Source: Planctomycetota bacterium (lineage in GTDB: Bacteria > Planctomycetota > B15-G4 > SIAN01). From it: a stretch of 64,000 bases of DNA. Position numbers and translations under genes: made by a program. Of this stretch, positions 43,901 to 51,140 are shown piece after piece; position 1 is the first letter of the stretch; each line of letters starts with the position of its first letter. Where the stretch lies: contig JAEUIC010000025.1 in NCBI GenBank assembly GCA_016795285.1, positions 186,001 to 250,000 on the forward strand, in the 5' to 3' direction. The notes beneath the pieces are model-generated. The model was not told the DNA's origin, made no database searches, and saw nothing but the letters and a program-made list of their open reading frames with translations.

Positions 43901-45307
43901 TTCGTCGAGGAGCTCTGCGAGCTGCTGCTGCTGCACGACTTCCCGGAACTCGCGGTGGTGCGCCGCACCCGCGAAGCGCGCCTCCAGGAGCGCTACCCGG
44001 GTCTCGGCACGCTGGCGCGCGCGCGCGCCGACGAGCTCGATCACCAAGGGCACGGCGCCGCGGCCGGCGCGCTGCTGGTGGCGCAGTTGCGCTTCGATCC
44101 GGGCGACGTCGACTCGTTGCGCCACCTGCTGCCGTTCGTGCGGACGCTCGTCGCGCCCGACGTCGAGTACCTGCAAGGCTCGGCGGCGGCGCAGGGCCTC
44201 ACCGAGGGCGAGCGGCAGCTGCTCGACGCACGCAGCGCCGAGCTCGCTGGCGACGCGGCGCGCGCCTCCGACCTGCTGCTCTCGGCCTCCGCCGAAGCGG
44301 CGATCCGGCCGCTCGCGCTGCTGGCGCTCGCCGAGATCGGCGCGACCGATTCGGGCAGCGCCGGCAACGGCTTGCCGCGCGCGCCGTGGTGCGACGCCGC
44401 GGAACTCGCTCGCCAGTCCGGCGACGACGGCGCCCTCTACGCGGCGGTCGTCGCGGTGGCGCACGACGCCAGCGCGGACGAGCGGCTGCGCGCACGGCTC
44501 GCGCGGCGCCTCGAGAGCGAGAGCACCACCATCCCGCCGCCGCTCGCCCGCGAGCTCGCGCTGAACCTCGTCGCGCAGCCGGGGCCGTGGTTCGCCGCCT
44601 ACGACGTCGTCACCGACGAGCTGCTGCGCGCCGCTCCCGACCGCAACGCGCTGTTGCGCGTCGCCGATTCGCTCGAGGTGGCGGTGGCGCAGCACGGCGA
44701 CGGGCGCCTCCCGTTCGACGCGATCAGCTCGCTCGCCCGCCTCGCGCTGCTGGCGCGGCGCACGGGCGTCACCGAGCGCGCCGCGCCGTGGCTCGAGCGC
44801 GCCGAGCGCGACTGCCCGGTCCATCCGCTGGTGCTGGCCGAACGCGGCTTCGAGGCGGCCGAGCGCGGCGACCGCATCGGCGCGCAACGCACCTTCGAGC
44901 TCGCATTGCGCTTCGGCAACCGCGAGCCCGACGTGCTGCTCTGGCTCGCCGAACGCGAGCTCCTGGTGCACGGCCTCGCGCTGCCGGCGCTCGAGCACGC
45001 GACGCTCGCGCTCGCCGCCGCGCCGCGCGATCCGGCCCAGCGGGCGCGCGCGCAGGAGGTGATCGCGCGCTGCAGCTTCCTGCTCGGCTCGACCGACCGC
45101 GCGCAAGCGGCGTGGGAGGCGGCCTGCCGCGAGCGCGGCGAGGATCCGCGCTTCTCGGTGGAGATCGCGCTCGAGAGCGTGGCGCGACGCGGCCCGGCCG
45201 CTTCGCAGCAGCGCCTCGCGGCGATCGGCGCGTCCGACAGCCCGCACGCCGCGCTCGCGCGCCGGCTGCTCGAGATCGCCAAGGCGCGCCCTGCGCCGAG
45301 CAACTGA
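40979..45307 (+). CDS. Very large TPR-repeat protein, membrane-anchored
   Basis: A 1442-residue protein with a basic N-terminus, one membrane helix (about residues 10-30), and then almost entirely helical repeats. Clear TPR units include residues after CSERAEARRAAGDYDGALDEY and, near the end, many Ala/Leu/Arg-rich pairs of 30 to 36 residues (for example FDAGAFAAAERLARAALQRAP). It probably lies in the periplasm as a scaffold. Large TPR proteins of this kind (PrsT) accompany exosortase loci. ATG at 40979 has GGAG six bases upstream; it begins 135 bases after the kinase stop and may be co-transcribed. It converges with the FAD oxidoreductase gene. Confidence 0.82.
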   Translation: MARRRSRKWIGSLFWIVVGGGLIAGAGLLASRPTDAESCSERAEARRAAGDYDGALDEYDRALAVLPTEGSANRRRRLELLTRRGEINLLRGRARHALEDFQAAQALDPNDPLAWDRVGRARLALEDYSLAAVHFEQAAKEAERLFPDRREWFLFAAGCAHYRESRVLLREGSELLEPRARAGRRDELVRALERFASNAVDPPPRAQIEAELLDGTTDGSATDEAFERLLAARAMFDRADQALSGFDTSDNLEPAYGCVRAEMHLQAGRFYELRRLTELLLQLPAARESEEFALLQTTLANGLHALALPAEAVTSFLALRKTQADLAANASTDAERRRYSDGATRTWLIAIETRLRLRQGKQARQLMANMAAPAPNNLLLNFFTGYADFLLGQRERALPALETAAQLVVTGNGRHWQLRTPELTRFVLESLVESLGSLDRPELAASLVPFALPLLPDPAPLLARRIELLRPLRDRLPTVVADEFKLLELARDGGRNLARWEQDWTKLRPKSPPHEQVVAAQAERVRRVFGANDGAFDPALRQLAQMALGDRKVKVLPPGTLKTAASALLGELRREPCLALQVYRALIAAGERQQGYLLLYGLVAEYPAIADFRLLLARHDLADGRLADAAYAIEPLLESHPDDAEIALLALDAARGRGDDTTARRIEARALAGGATPLARMVAAVTAFHRDQPLIALAAAEGADLATPEGRALAGVAALVLASRGELDAAEERATQVLAGDPSERHALEALLVALARRAGSEGAAACDRVVAEREGQLVLLGEETLIELARATFDAGAFAAAERLARAALQRAPLHADAEFALADALFAQGRYDEIDTLLAAPRPGPTQLARSRRVALMRGARDGAQAAWSWLRERIAGGEREADHSRWLALTGCAAGHAQQGLDALVRHQWIVSEEDQRFLALAVAAHDAPLSDKLPFATIVEQVAALRARKSSGDRELERFVSLDLASPSHRFVEELCELLLLHDFPELAVVRRTREARLQERYPGLGTLARARADELDHQGHGAAAGALLVAQLRFDPGDVDSLRHLLPFVRTLVAPDVEYLQGSAAAQGLTEGERQLLDARSAELAGDAARASDLLLSASAEAAIRPLALLALAEIGATDSGSAGNGLPRAPWCDAAELARQSGDDGALYAAVVAVAHDASADERLRARLARRLESESTTIPPPLARELALNLVAQPGPWFAAYDVVTDELLRAAPDRNALLRVADSLEVAVAQHGDGRLPFDAISSLARLALLARRTGVTERAAPWLERAERDCPVHPLVLAERGFEAAERGDRIGAQRTFELALRFGNREPDVLLWLAERELLVHGLALPALEHATLALAAAPRDPAQRARAQEVIARCSFLLGSTDRAQAAWEAACRERGEDPRFSVEIALESVARRGPAASQQRLAAIGASDSPHAALARRLLEIAKARPAPSN

Positions 45308-45334
45308 GGCGACGTCGCGGCGACGCCGCGCCGG

Positions 45335-46387
45335 CTAGCGCTCCGCCAGCGCGCGCGCGACCGCGGCCCCGACCGCGGCGGCCGCGGTGACGCCGTGGCC
45401 GCCGAGCCCCGCCGCGCGCAGCAGGCCGCGCACGCGCGCGTCGCGGCCGAGCACGAACTGCTCGTCGTCGCGGCGCGTGCGGTGGCCGGCCCAGAAGCGC
45501 GCCGTCGCCGCCGACGCGGCGCGCGGCCACGCCTGCGCGAGCTTCGCGCGGATGCGCGCTTCGACGGCTGGTTCGGGCTGGCAATCGCCCGGCGCATCCT
45601 CCGCCTCGTCGCACGCGCAGAGCAGGAGCCCCCCCGCCTCGGGGCGCGCATAGAAGTCGCGCGCGTGGTCCCAGACCCACGGCGCCGCCGGATCGACCGA
45701 CGCGAGCGGCGCCGTCTGCAGCAGGTGGCGGCGCATCGTCCGCATGCCGTCGGGGGCGGCGCGAAGCCGCGCGGCGAACGTCGGCGACCACGCGCCGCAC
45801 GCATCGACGAGCGCGCCGCACGCGAGGCGCCGGCTGCCCACGCGGACGCTCCGCACTTCGCCGTCGACGACCTCGACCGCGCGGATCGGCGCGCCGCGCG
45901 CGACCTCGACGCCGCACGCCTCTGCGCTCGCGACGAAGCCGGCGAGCAAGAGGAGCGGATCGGCGACGCCGTCGTCGGGCGCGTGCAGCAGCTCCGCGTC
46001 GTCGGGCAGCTGGTAGTCGGGCAACGCGCGCGCGAAGTCGCCGACCGCGGCGCGCTCGACGCCACGGCGCCGCCAGCGCTCGCCCTGCCCGCGGTGCGCC
46101 ACCAGCCAGCCGCCGGTGCGCCGGAATCCGGTGGCGCCGACGAAGTCGCGCGGCGGTGCGGCGAGGAAGGCGGCCCCCTCGTCGCACAACGCGTCGAGCC
46201 GCGCATCGCCGGTCGCGCGGCGCACGATGGCGGCGCTGCGCCCCGAGCTGTGGCGGCCGAGCTCGCTCTCCTGCTCGACCAGCAGGATGCGCCGTCCGCC
46301 GGCGCGCGCGGCCATCCACGCCGTCGCCGCACCGGCGAGGCCGGCGCCCGCGATCACCACGTCGTAGCAGAGGTCGCTGCCGCTCAT
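45335..46387 (-). CDS. FAD-dependent oxidoreductase (D-amino-acid-oxidase/glycine-oxidase type)
   Basis: A 350-residue flavoprotein of the DAO family. It opens with a Rossmann motif (VVIAGAGLAGAATA, then an acidic LVEQE), has the internal SSGRSAAIVRR segment that contacts FAD in this family, and a C-terminal GLGGHGVTAAAAVGAAVA that closes over the cofactor. The substrate is unknown: amino acid, N-methylated amine or a sugar derivative are possible. It is the last gene of the exopolysaccharide operon, overlapping the deacetylase by four bases, and so may supply or recycle a building block. Confidence 0.88.
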   Translation of the reverse strand: MSGSDLCYDVVIAGAGLAGAATAWMAARAGGRRILLVEQESELGRHSSGRSAAIVRRATGDARLDALCDEGAAFLAAPPRDFVGATGFRRTGGWLVAHRGQGERWRRRGVERAAVGDFARALPDYQLPDDAELLHAPDDGVADPLLLLAGFVASAEACGVEVARGAPIRAVEVVDGEVRSVRVGSRRLACGALVDACGAWSPTFAARLRAAPDGMRTMRRHLLQTAPLASVDPAAPWVWDHARDFYARPEAGGLLLCACDEAEDAPGDCQPEPAVEARIRAKLAQAWPRAASAATARFWAGHRTRRDDEQFVLGRDARVRGLLRAAGLGGHGVTAAAAVGAAVARALAER

Positions 46388-47247
46388 GCGACGGCCGCGT
46401 CGCTCCAGCGCGGCGGCGCGGCGGCGGCGAGCTGCTCGCAGGTCGTGAAGGGGAACTCGGCGATCAGCTCGGCGAGGCGCGCCTCGGTCCGATCGAGGTT
46501 CCGGTAGTGGCGCAGGTGGCCGATCCGGCCGATGACGCTCGGCGCCGCGCGCGGCTGCCCCGGATCGAGCTCCCACGGATGGAGGTAGACGACGCCGGGC
46601 GCGCCGGCGCCGTTCATCGCGCGCAGCGCCCTCTGCGTGAACCAGAGCGGCAGCTGGCGCAGGTAGCCGCCCCCCGCCGCCGGCAGGTTCTGCCCGAGGA
46701 GGCGCCAGGTGAGCAGCGGCAGCTCGACCAGCGGCCCGGCCGCCGTGTCGAGCGTCACCGGCGTGCGCGGGAAGTCGGGGATGCCGTAGCGGTCGTGGCG
46801 GACCGGGAAGATGCTCGAGTCGTAGGCGATCCCGAGGCGCGCGAGCTCCTCGACCGCCCAGAAGGTCGGCCGCATGATCGAGAAGGTCGACGCCCGGAAG
46901 CCGCGGATCGGCGCGCGCGACAGCGGCGCGAGCAGCTCGAGGCTCCGCGCGACGTCGGCGCGGAACCCCTCGCGGCCGAGCTCCTGCGCCATCTGGTGCG
47001 AGTGGCCGTGCGAGGCGATCTCGTGGCCGGCCGACGCGATGGCGCGCACCACCTCGGGCTCGTGCTCCGCGATCCAGCCGAGCACGAAGAAGGTCGCCTT
47101 GCGGCCGGCGCGGTCGAGGAGGCGCAGCGACTTCTCGACGCCGACCAGCGCGCGCCGCGGCAGCTTCTCCCAGTCGCGCTGCGGGAACGCCGCGCGCAGG
47201 TTCACCGCGTGGAAGTACTCCTCGACGTCGATCGACAGGGCGTTCAT
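46384..47247 (-). CDS. Polysaccharide deacetylase of exosortase loci (DUF3473 type)
   Basis: A 287-residue NodB-fold deacetylase that removes acetyl groups from glycan residues. The start NALSIDVEEYFHA supplies the catalytic Asp7-type acid, and SHGHSH (residues 79-84) provides metal-binding histidines. FRASTFSI and the C-terminal YLHPWELDP segment are hallmarks of the exosortase-associated PDA branch with DUF3473. No signal peptide is visible, as is usual in this branch. The ATG at 47247 overlaps the EpsI stop by four bases; the enzyme acts on the polysaccharide made by the operon. Confidence 0.93.
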   Translation of the reverse strand: MNALSIDVEEYFHAVNLRAAFPQRDWEKLPRRALVGVEKSLRLLDRAGRKATFFVLGWIAEHEPEVVRAIASAGHEIASHGHSHQMAQELGREGFRADVARSLELLAPLSRAPIRGFRASTFSIMRPTFWAVEELARLGIAYDSSIFPVRHDRYGIPDFPRTPVTLDTAAGPLVELPLLTWRLLGQNLPAAGGGYLRQLPLWFTQRALRAMNGAGAPGVVYLHPWELDPGQPRAAPSVIGRIGHLRHYRNLDRTEARLAELIAEFPFTTCEQLAAAAPPRWSDAAVA

Positions 47248-47903
47248 CGCGGGGGCCGACTTTCCCCGCCCGCGCCGCCCGCCGCAAGCGCCCGATCGAC
47301 CTCGGGAAGGAAGTGCGCGAGGAAGCGGCCGAGGCGGCGGCGCGCCGCGTCGCGATCGCCGTCGGCGAGCGGCGTCGAGAAGCGCAGCAGCGCCGCGGGC
47401 GTCGACTCGCGCGCGAGCCGTGCCTGCAGCGCGAGCCACTGCTCCCGCCACCACGAGCCGGTCTCCTGGTCGCCGACGCGGTACCACGACCAGACCAGCT
47501 CGCGCGCGCCGTCCTGCGCGATCACCAGCTCCTCGAGCGGCCGCACCCGACCGGCGAGCTCCACGTCCCACTCGACGTGCGCCTCGATGGTCCACCCCTG
47601 CCCGCGGTAGCAGACCTCGGGCGGATGGGCCGCCTTGTTCTCCGGCCCCGCCACCGCGACGCAGGCGAGCACCGACTCGCCGGCCGGCGTCGCATAGCGG
47701 CGCAGCAGCACGTCGCGCGTCTCGAGCAGCTGGTACTGCCGCTCCTCGAGCGGGACGTCGACGCCGCGCCACGGGGCGAGCGCGCTCGGCAGCGCAGCGA
47801 CATGGACCACCTCGGCGATGGCGACCGGCGCGCGCAAGAGCGTCGTCGCGGCGAGCGCGAGCGCGCCGAGCAGCAGCGCGACGGCGAGGCGCGCGCGCGT
47901 CAT
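47244..47903 (-). CDS. epsI: EpsI (exosortase-associated, DUF3485) protein
   Basis: A 219-residue protein with an N-terminal signal-anchor helix (about residues 5-22) and an extracytoplasmic domain of the EpsI/DUF3485 family. The family segment HPPEVCYRGQGWTIE, the Cys-containing strand LACVAVAGPENKAAHPPEVC, and ELVWSWYRVGDQETG are recognisable. EpsI is encoded next to, or fused to, exosortases; its role is unknown. Overlaps on both sides (exosortase upstream, deacetylase downstream) are four bases each. Confidence 0.9.
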   Translation of the reverse strand: MTRARLAVALLLGALALAATTLLRAPVAIAEVVHVAALPSALAPWRGVDVPLEERQYQLLETRDVLLRRYATPAGESVLACVAVAGPENKAAHPPEVCYRGQGWTIEAHVEWDVELAGRVRPLEELVIAQDGARELVWSWYRVGDQETGSWWREQWLALQARLARESTPAALLRFSTPLADGDRDAARRRLGRFLAHFLPEVDRALAAGGAGGESRPPR

Positions 47904-48736
47904 GGCGCCGCTCCGGCGGCCGGCTCGCCGCGGCGCAGCAGCCGCTCGGCGGAGACGAAGGCGACGATGGCGACCACGTAGACCAGCGCGTTGGTGGCGT
48001 CGTGCCAGCCGTCGACCGCCGCGGCGCCGCTCGCCCGCCCGATCGAGGCGAGCGCGACGACGCGCACCAGGTTGGCGGCCAGCGCGACCGGCAGCGCCAG
48101 CGCCAGCAGCAGCAGTCGGCGCGGCGCGGAGAGCGTGGTCGCCGAGCCGGCCATGAAGGCGCCGAGCGCCAGCAGCGCGATCGCCGAGGAGAGGCCCGAG
48201 CACTCGTCGTCGACCAAGAGCCGCTCGCCGCTCGGCAGCACGAGGTAGGAGCCGGCCGCGCGGATGCCGGTGCCGGCTGCGGCGAGCAGCGCGCTGCTCG
48301 CGGTCACCACCAGCTGCTTCAGCGTCTGCACCGCGTCGGCGAGGAACTCCATCGGCCACGGCACCGCGAAGCTAAGGAAGGCGAGCGGCACGGCGAGCGC
48401 CTTCAGGCAGCGCGGCCCGTGCAGCAGCCAGGCGAGCGCCGCGGCGAGCAGCAGCAGCGCGAAGGCGGCCGGCGAGTCGACCCGCGCGAAGGTCGCCGCG
48501 AGCAGCAGCGCGGCGCTCGGCAGCGCGAGCAGCAGCGCGCGCCAATCGCCGCGCCGTTCCGCGCACGCCTCCGCGAGTTCGCGGCGGCGGCTCCAAGCGA
48601 GCCACGCGGCGGCGAAGGGGACCAGCGGCCCGTGCGAGAAGAAGCCGTCCGGCGCCTGCCAGCGGCTCCAGATCCAGGGCGCGAGCGGCGCGAATGCGGC
48701 CGCGACCAGCAGCAGCGGCAGCAGGGCGAGCTTCAT
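47900..48736 (-). CDS. Exosortase
   Basis: A 278-residue membrane cysteine peptidase-like transpeptidase. The exosortase triad is intact: Cys179 in DDECSGLSS, Arg225 in AANLVRVVAL, and His245 in DGWHDATN, each next to a membrane helix. The N-terminal FSHGPLVP (33-40) is the usual exosortase start, and about seven to eight membrane helices are visible. Exosortases cleave and sort proteins with a PEP-CTERM-like tail at the cell surface. No substrate with such a tail was noticed within the window. The neighbours (EpsI, deacetylase, FemAB-like, AsnB-like proteins) suggest the XrtA group. Confidence 0.93.
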   Translation of the reverse strand: MKLALLPLLLVAAAFAPLAPWIWSRWQAPDGFFSHGPLVPFAAAWLAWSRRRELAEACAERRGDWRALLLALPSAALLLAATFARVDSPAAFALLLLAAALAWLLHGPRCLKALAVPLAFLSFAVPWPMEFLADAVQTLKQLVVTASSALLAAAGTGIRAAGSYLVLPSGERLLVDDECSGLSSAIALLALGAFMAGSATTLSAPRRLLLLALALPVALAANLVRVVALASIGRASGAAAVDGWHDATNALVYVVAIVAFVSAERLLRRGEPAAGAAP

Positions 48737-49932
48737 CGGCCCGCTCCCGCCCGCCGCGCGCGCGCCGCCTCGAACTCGGCGACCACGCGCGCTGCGTTGG
48801 CGTCCCACGTGAGGCCGCGCTCGGCGAGCGTCGCGCGACCGGCGGCGCCGAGCCGCGCGCGCGCCGCCGGATCGGCGACCAGCGCGGCGAGCTTCCGGCC
48901 GAAGTCGGCGTCGTCGCGCGGATCGAACAGCACGCCGTTCTCGCCGTCGCGGATCACCTCGCGCAGGTTCGCGCGATCGGGCAGCAGCGCGGCGCGCCCG
49001 GCGGCGAAGTAATCGAGCAGCTTCAACGGCGAGGCGTACTCGGTCACCTCCGGCAGCAGCGCGACGTCGAACGCCGCGACGACATCGAGCACCTGCGCGC
49101 GCGGCAGCGTGCCGAGGAACTCGAGCTGCGCGGCGACGCCCGCTTCGCCGGCCAGCCGCTCGAGGCGCGCTCGATCGGGCCCCTCGCCGACCACGACGAG
49201 CCGCGCGCGCGGCTCGTTGCGCAGGAACGGGAAGACGCGCTCGAGGCGGTTCCAGTCGCGGACGAACCCGACGAAGCCGAGCACCAGCGCGTCGCTCCAG
49301 CCGCGCGCGCGCCGCTGCGCCGCCCCATCGAGCGGGCGGGCGAGCGCTTCGGGCTCGAGGCCGTTCCAGTGCACCTCGAGGCGCTCGGCCGCGACGCCCT
49401 GCTGCTCCATCAGCTGCGCCATCGCGCGCGTCACGACGATCACGCGATCGGCGCCGTTCAGCACCCGCGTCTCGAGCCGGCGCGCGTAGCTCTCGAGCCG
49501 GAGCCCGCCGTGGCGCGACCGCTCGAGCGCGAGCGGCGCGTTCACCTCGATCAGCAGCGGCAATCGCAGCGCGCGCGCCGCGGCGAGCGCGCTGCTGGCG
49601 AAGAGCGCGTGGCGCGAGTAGATCGCGTCGGGCCGGAAGCGGCGCGCGGCGCGCAGCAGCTGCCACCGCTCCGGCACGTTGTAGGCCAGTTCCGCGAGCT
49701 CTCGCAGCAGGCTCGCGCGCGGCGGCCCGCCGTCGCCCTTCACCGGCGCGCTGCTCGCCGGCCCGCTGCTCGGAGGCGCGGCGCCGCGCGCGGCCGCGGG
49801 CGCCTCGACGCGCGGACGCGGCTCGACGATCTCGATGTCGTGGCCGGCGCGCCGCAGCGCTCCGACGAGCCCTTCGATGTGGACGCGCTGGCCGTCGCGC
49901 GAGCGGGTGCGATGGTGGTAGAGGATCCTCAC
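48733..49932 (-). CDS. Glycosyltransferase family 4 (group 1)
   Basis: A 399-residue GT-B glycosyltransferase. The C-terminal donor domain carries LVLGFVGFVRDWNRLE, VVGEGPDRARLE and the sugar-binding LLPEVTEYASPLKLLDYFAAGRA, where EYASPLK is the modified E-x7-E region. The N-terminal domain opens with VRILYHHRTRSRDGQRVHIE, a form common in exosortase-type loci. A Pro/Ala-rich insert lies at about 70-95. GTG start at 49932 overlaps the upstream transferase by four bases. The sugar donor is not predictable. Confidence 0.9.
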   Translation of the reverse strand: MRILYHHRTRSRDGQRVHIEGLVGALRRAGHDIEIVEPRPRVEAPAAARGAAPPSSGPASSAPVKGDGGPPRASLLRELAELAYNVPERWQLLRAARRFRPDAIYSRHALFASSALAAARALRLPLLIEVNAPLALERSRHGGLRLESYARRLETRVLNGADRVIVVTRAMAQLMEQQGVAAERLEVHWNGLEPEALARPLDGAAQRRARGWSDALVLGFVGFVRDWNRLERVFPFLRNEPRARLVVVGEGPDRARLERLAGEAGVAAQLEFLGTLPRAQVLDVVAAFDVALLPEVTEYASPLKLLDYFAAGRAALLPDRANLREVIRDGENGVLFDPRDDADFGRKLAALVADPAARARLGAAGRATLAERGLTWDANAARVVAEFEAARARRAGAGR

Positions 49933-51131
49933 GGCGCCGCCCCCGCCGCCGCGCGCCGCCGCGCCACGATCCGCGCGAAGAGTGCGTCGAGCGCGGTGAC
50001 GGTCGCCTCCCACGAGTGCTGCTCGGCGTAGGCGCGCAGCGTCGCGCGATCGCGCGGCGCGTCGAGCAGTTGGCGCAACGCGCCGCTCACCGCCGCCGGC
50101 GTCGGCTCGCCGATCAGCACGCCGACCGCCGGATCACGCACCACCTCGGGCGTCCCGAAGACGCGCGTCGCGGCCACCGGCGTCCCGCACGCCATGCTCT
50201 CGAGCAGGACGTTCGGCCACCCTTCGCGCGAGGAGAGCAGCGCCAGCGCGTCGGCCGCCGAGTAGGCGACGTGCAGCCGCTCGTGCGCGATGCGGCCGCA
50301 GAACTCGACGCGCTCGGCCACGCGCAGCGCCGCCGCCTGCGCCGCGAGCCGCCCGCGCTCCTCGCCGTCGCCGACGAACTTCACCACCACGTCGGCGGGC
50401 AGCGACGGCAGCGCCTCGATCAGATGGCGCGGCCCCTTGCGCTCGATCAGGTGGCCGACCGCCAGCACGATGCGCCGGTCGAGCGGCCAGCCAAGCTGCG
50501 CGCGCGCCGCCGCTCGTTCGAGCGGACGGAACTTCGCGAGGTCGACGCCATTGCGCAGGGTCACCGTCTCGAGGCGCGCGGGGGCGAGCGCCGCCATCTC
50601 GACGCGCAGCGCCTCGGCGACCGCCACGGCGGCGTCGGCGCGCCGGAGGAGGAAGCGGAGCCACCGGCGCGGGATCGCGTGGCGCGGGATCAGGTTCACG
50701 TCGGTGCCGCGCGCCGTGACGCAGAGCGGGAGCGCCAGCTTGCGCGCCATCAGGGCCGCCGCGACGCCGTCGGGATAGAGGTAGTGGGCGTCGAGCAGGT
50801 CGAACCGCTCCCCCTCCGCCAGCAGCCGGCGCGCCGCCGCGAGGCCGGCGCGCGCCAGCGTGAGCGGCGCGACGTTCATGCTGACCTTCGGCAGCAGCAG
50901 GTAGCGCGGATGGAGGACGCGCACCCCCTCCTGCCGCTCCTCCGCCGGCACGTCGCGCCACTCGGCGTAGCGGCCACGCGCCAGCGCGCGCGGCACGAAC
51001 GGCACCGGCGCCACCACCACCGCGCTGCCACCGGTGGCGGCCCTCCAATGGAGCAGCCGCTCGCGCACGAAGATGCCGTGGTGCGGCGCGCCGGGATGCG
51101 GGAAGAGCGTGGTGAAGAGCAACAGTCGCAT
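49929..51131 (-). CDS. Glycosyltransferase family 4 (group 1, exosortase-locus type)
   Basis: A 400-residue GT-B glycosyltransferase. It begins RLLLFTTLFPHPGAPHHGIFV, the usual acceptor-domain start in exosortase-linked transferases; the donor domain has ILAVGHLIERKGP-like sequence, KFVGDGEERGRL, and the family signature SSREGWPNVLLESMACGTPV. Arg/Lys of the donor site (RKG) and the acidic EGWPNVLLE are present, so it should be active. It sits between the AsnB-like gene (nine bases upstream) and the next transferase, overlapping the latter by four bases. Confidence 0.92.
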   Translation of the reverse strand: MRLLLFTTLFPHPGAPHHGIFVRERLLHWRAATGGSAVVVAPVPFVPRALARGRYAEWRDVPAEERQEGVRVLHPRYLLLPKVSMNVAPLTLARAGLAAARRLLAEGERFDLLDAHYLYPDGVAAALMARKLALPLCVTARGTDVNLIPRHAIPRRWLRFLLRRADAAVAVAEALRVEMAALAPARLETVTLRNGVDLAKFRPLERAAARAQLGWPLDRRIVLAVGHLIERKGPRHLIEALPSLPADVVVKFVGDGEERGRLAAQAAALRVAERVEFCGRIAHERLHVAYSAADALALLSSREGWPNVLLESMACGTPVAATRVFGTPEVVRDPAVGVLIGEPTPAAVSGALRQLLDAPRDRATLRAYAEQHSWEATVTALDALFARIVARRRAAAGAAP

Positions 51132-51140
51132 GGGGCGCGC

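Noticed and set aside
39203..45247. A minus-strand open frame of about 2000 codons opposite the TPR gene
   Set aside because: The composition is Arg/Glu/Ala/Gln repeats with no motif, and it covers parts of several genes on both strands. In DNA this GC-rich, frames opposite real genes lack stop codons by chance. The plus-strand TPR protein has proper repeats, an anchor and a ribosome binding site.
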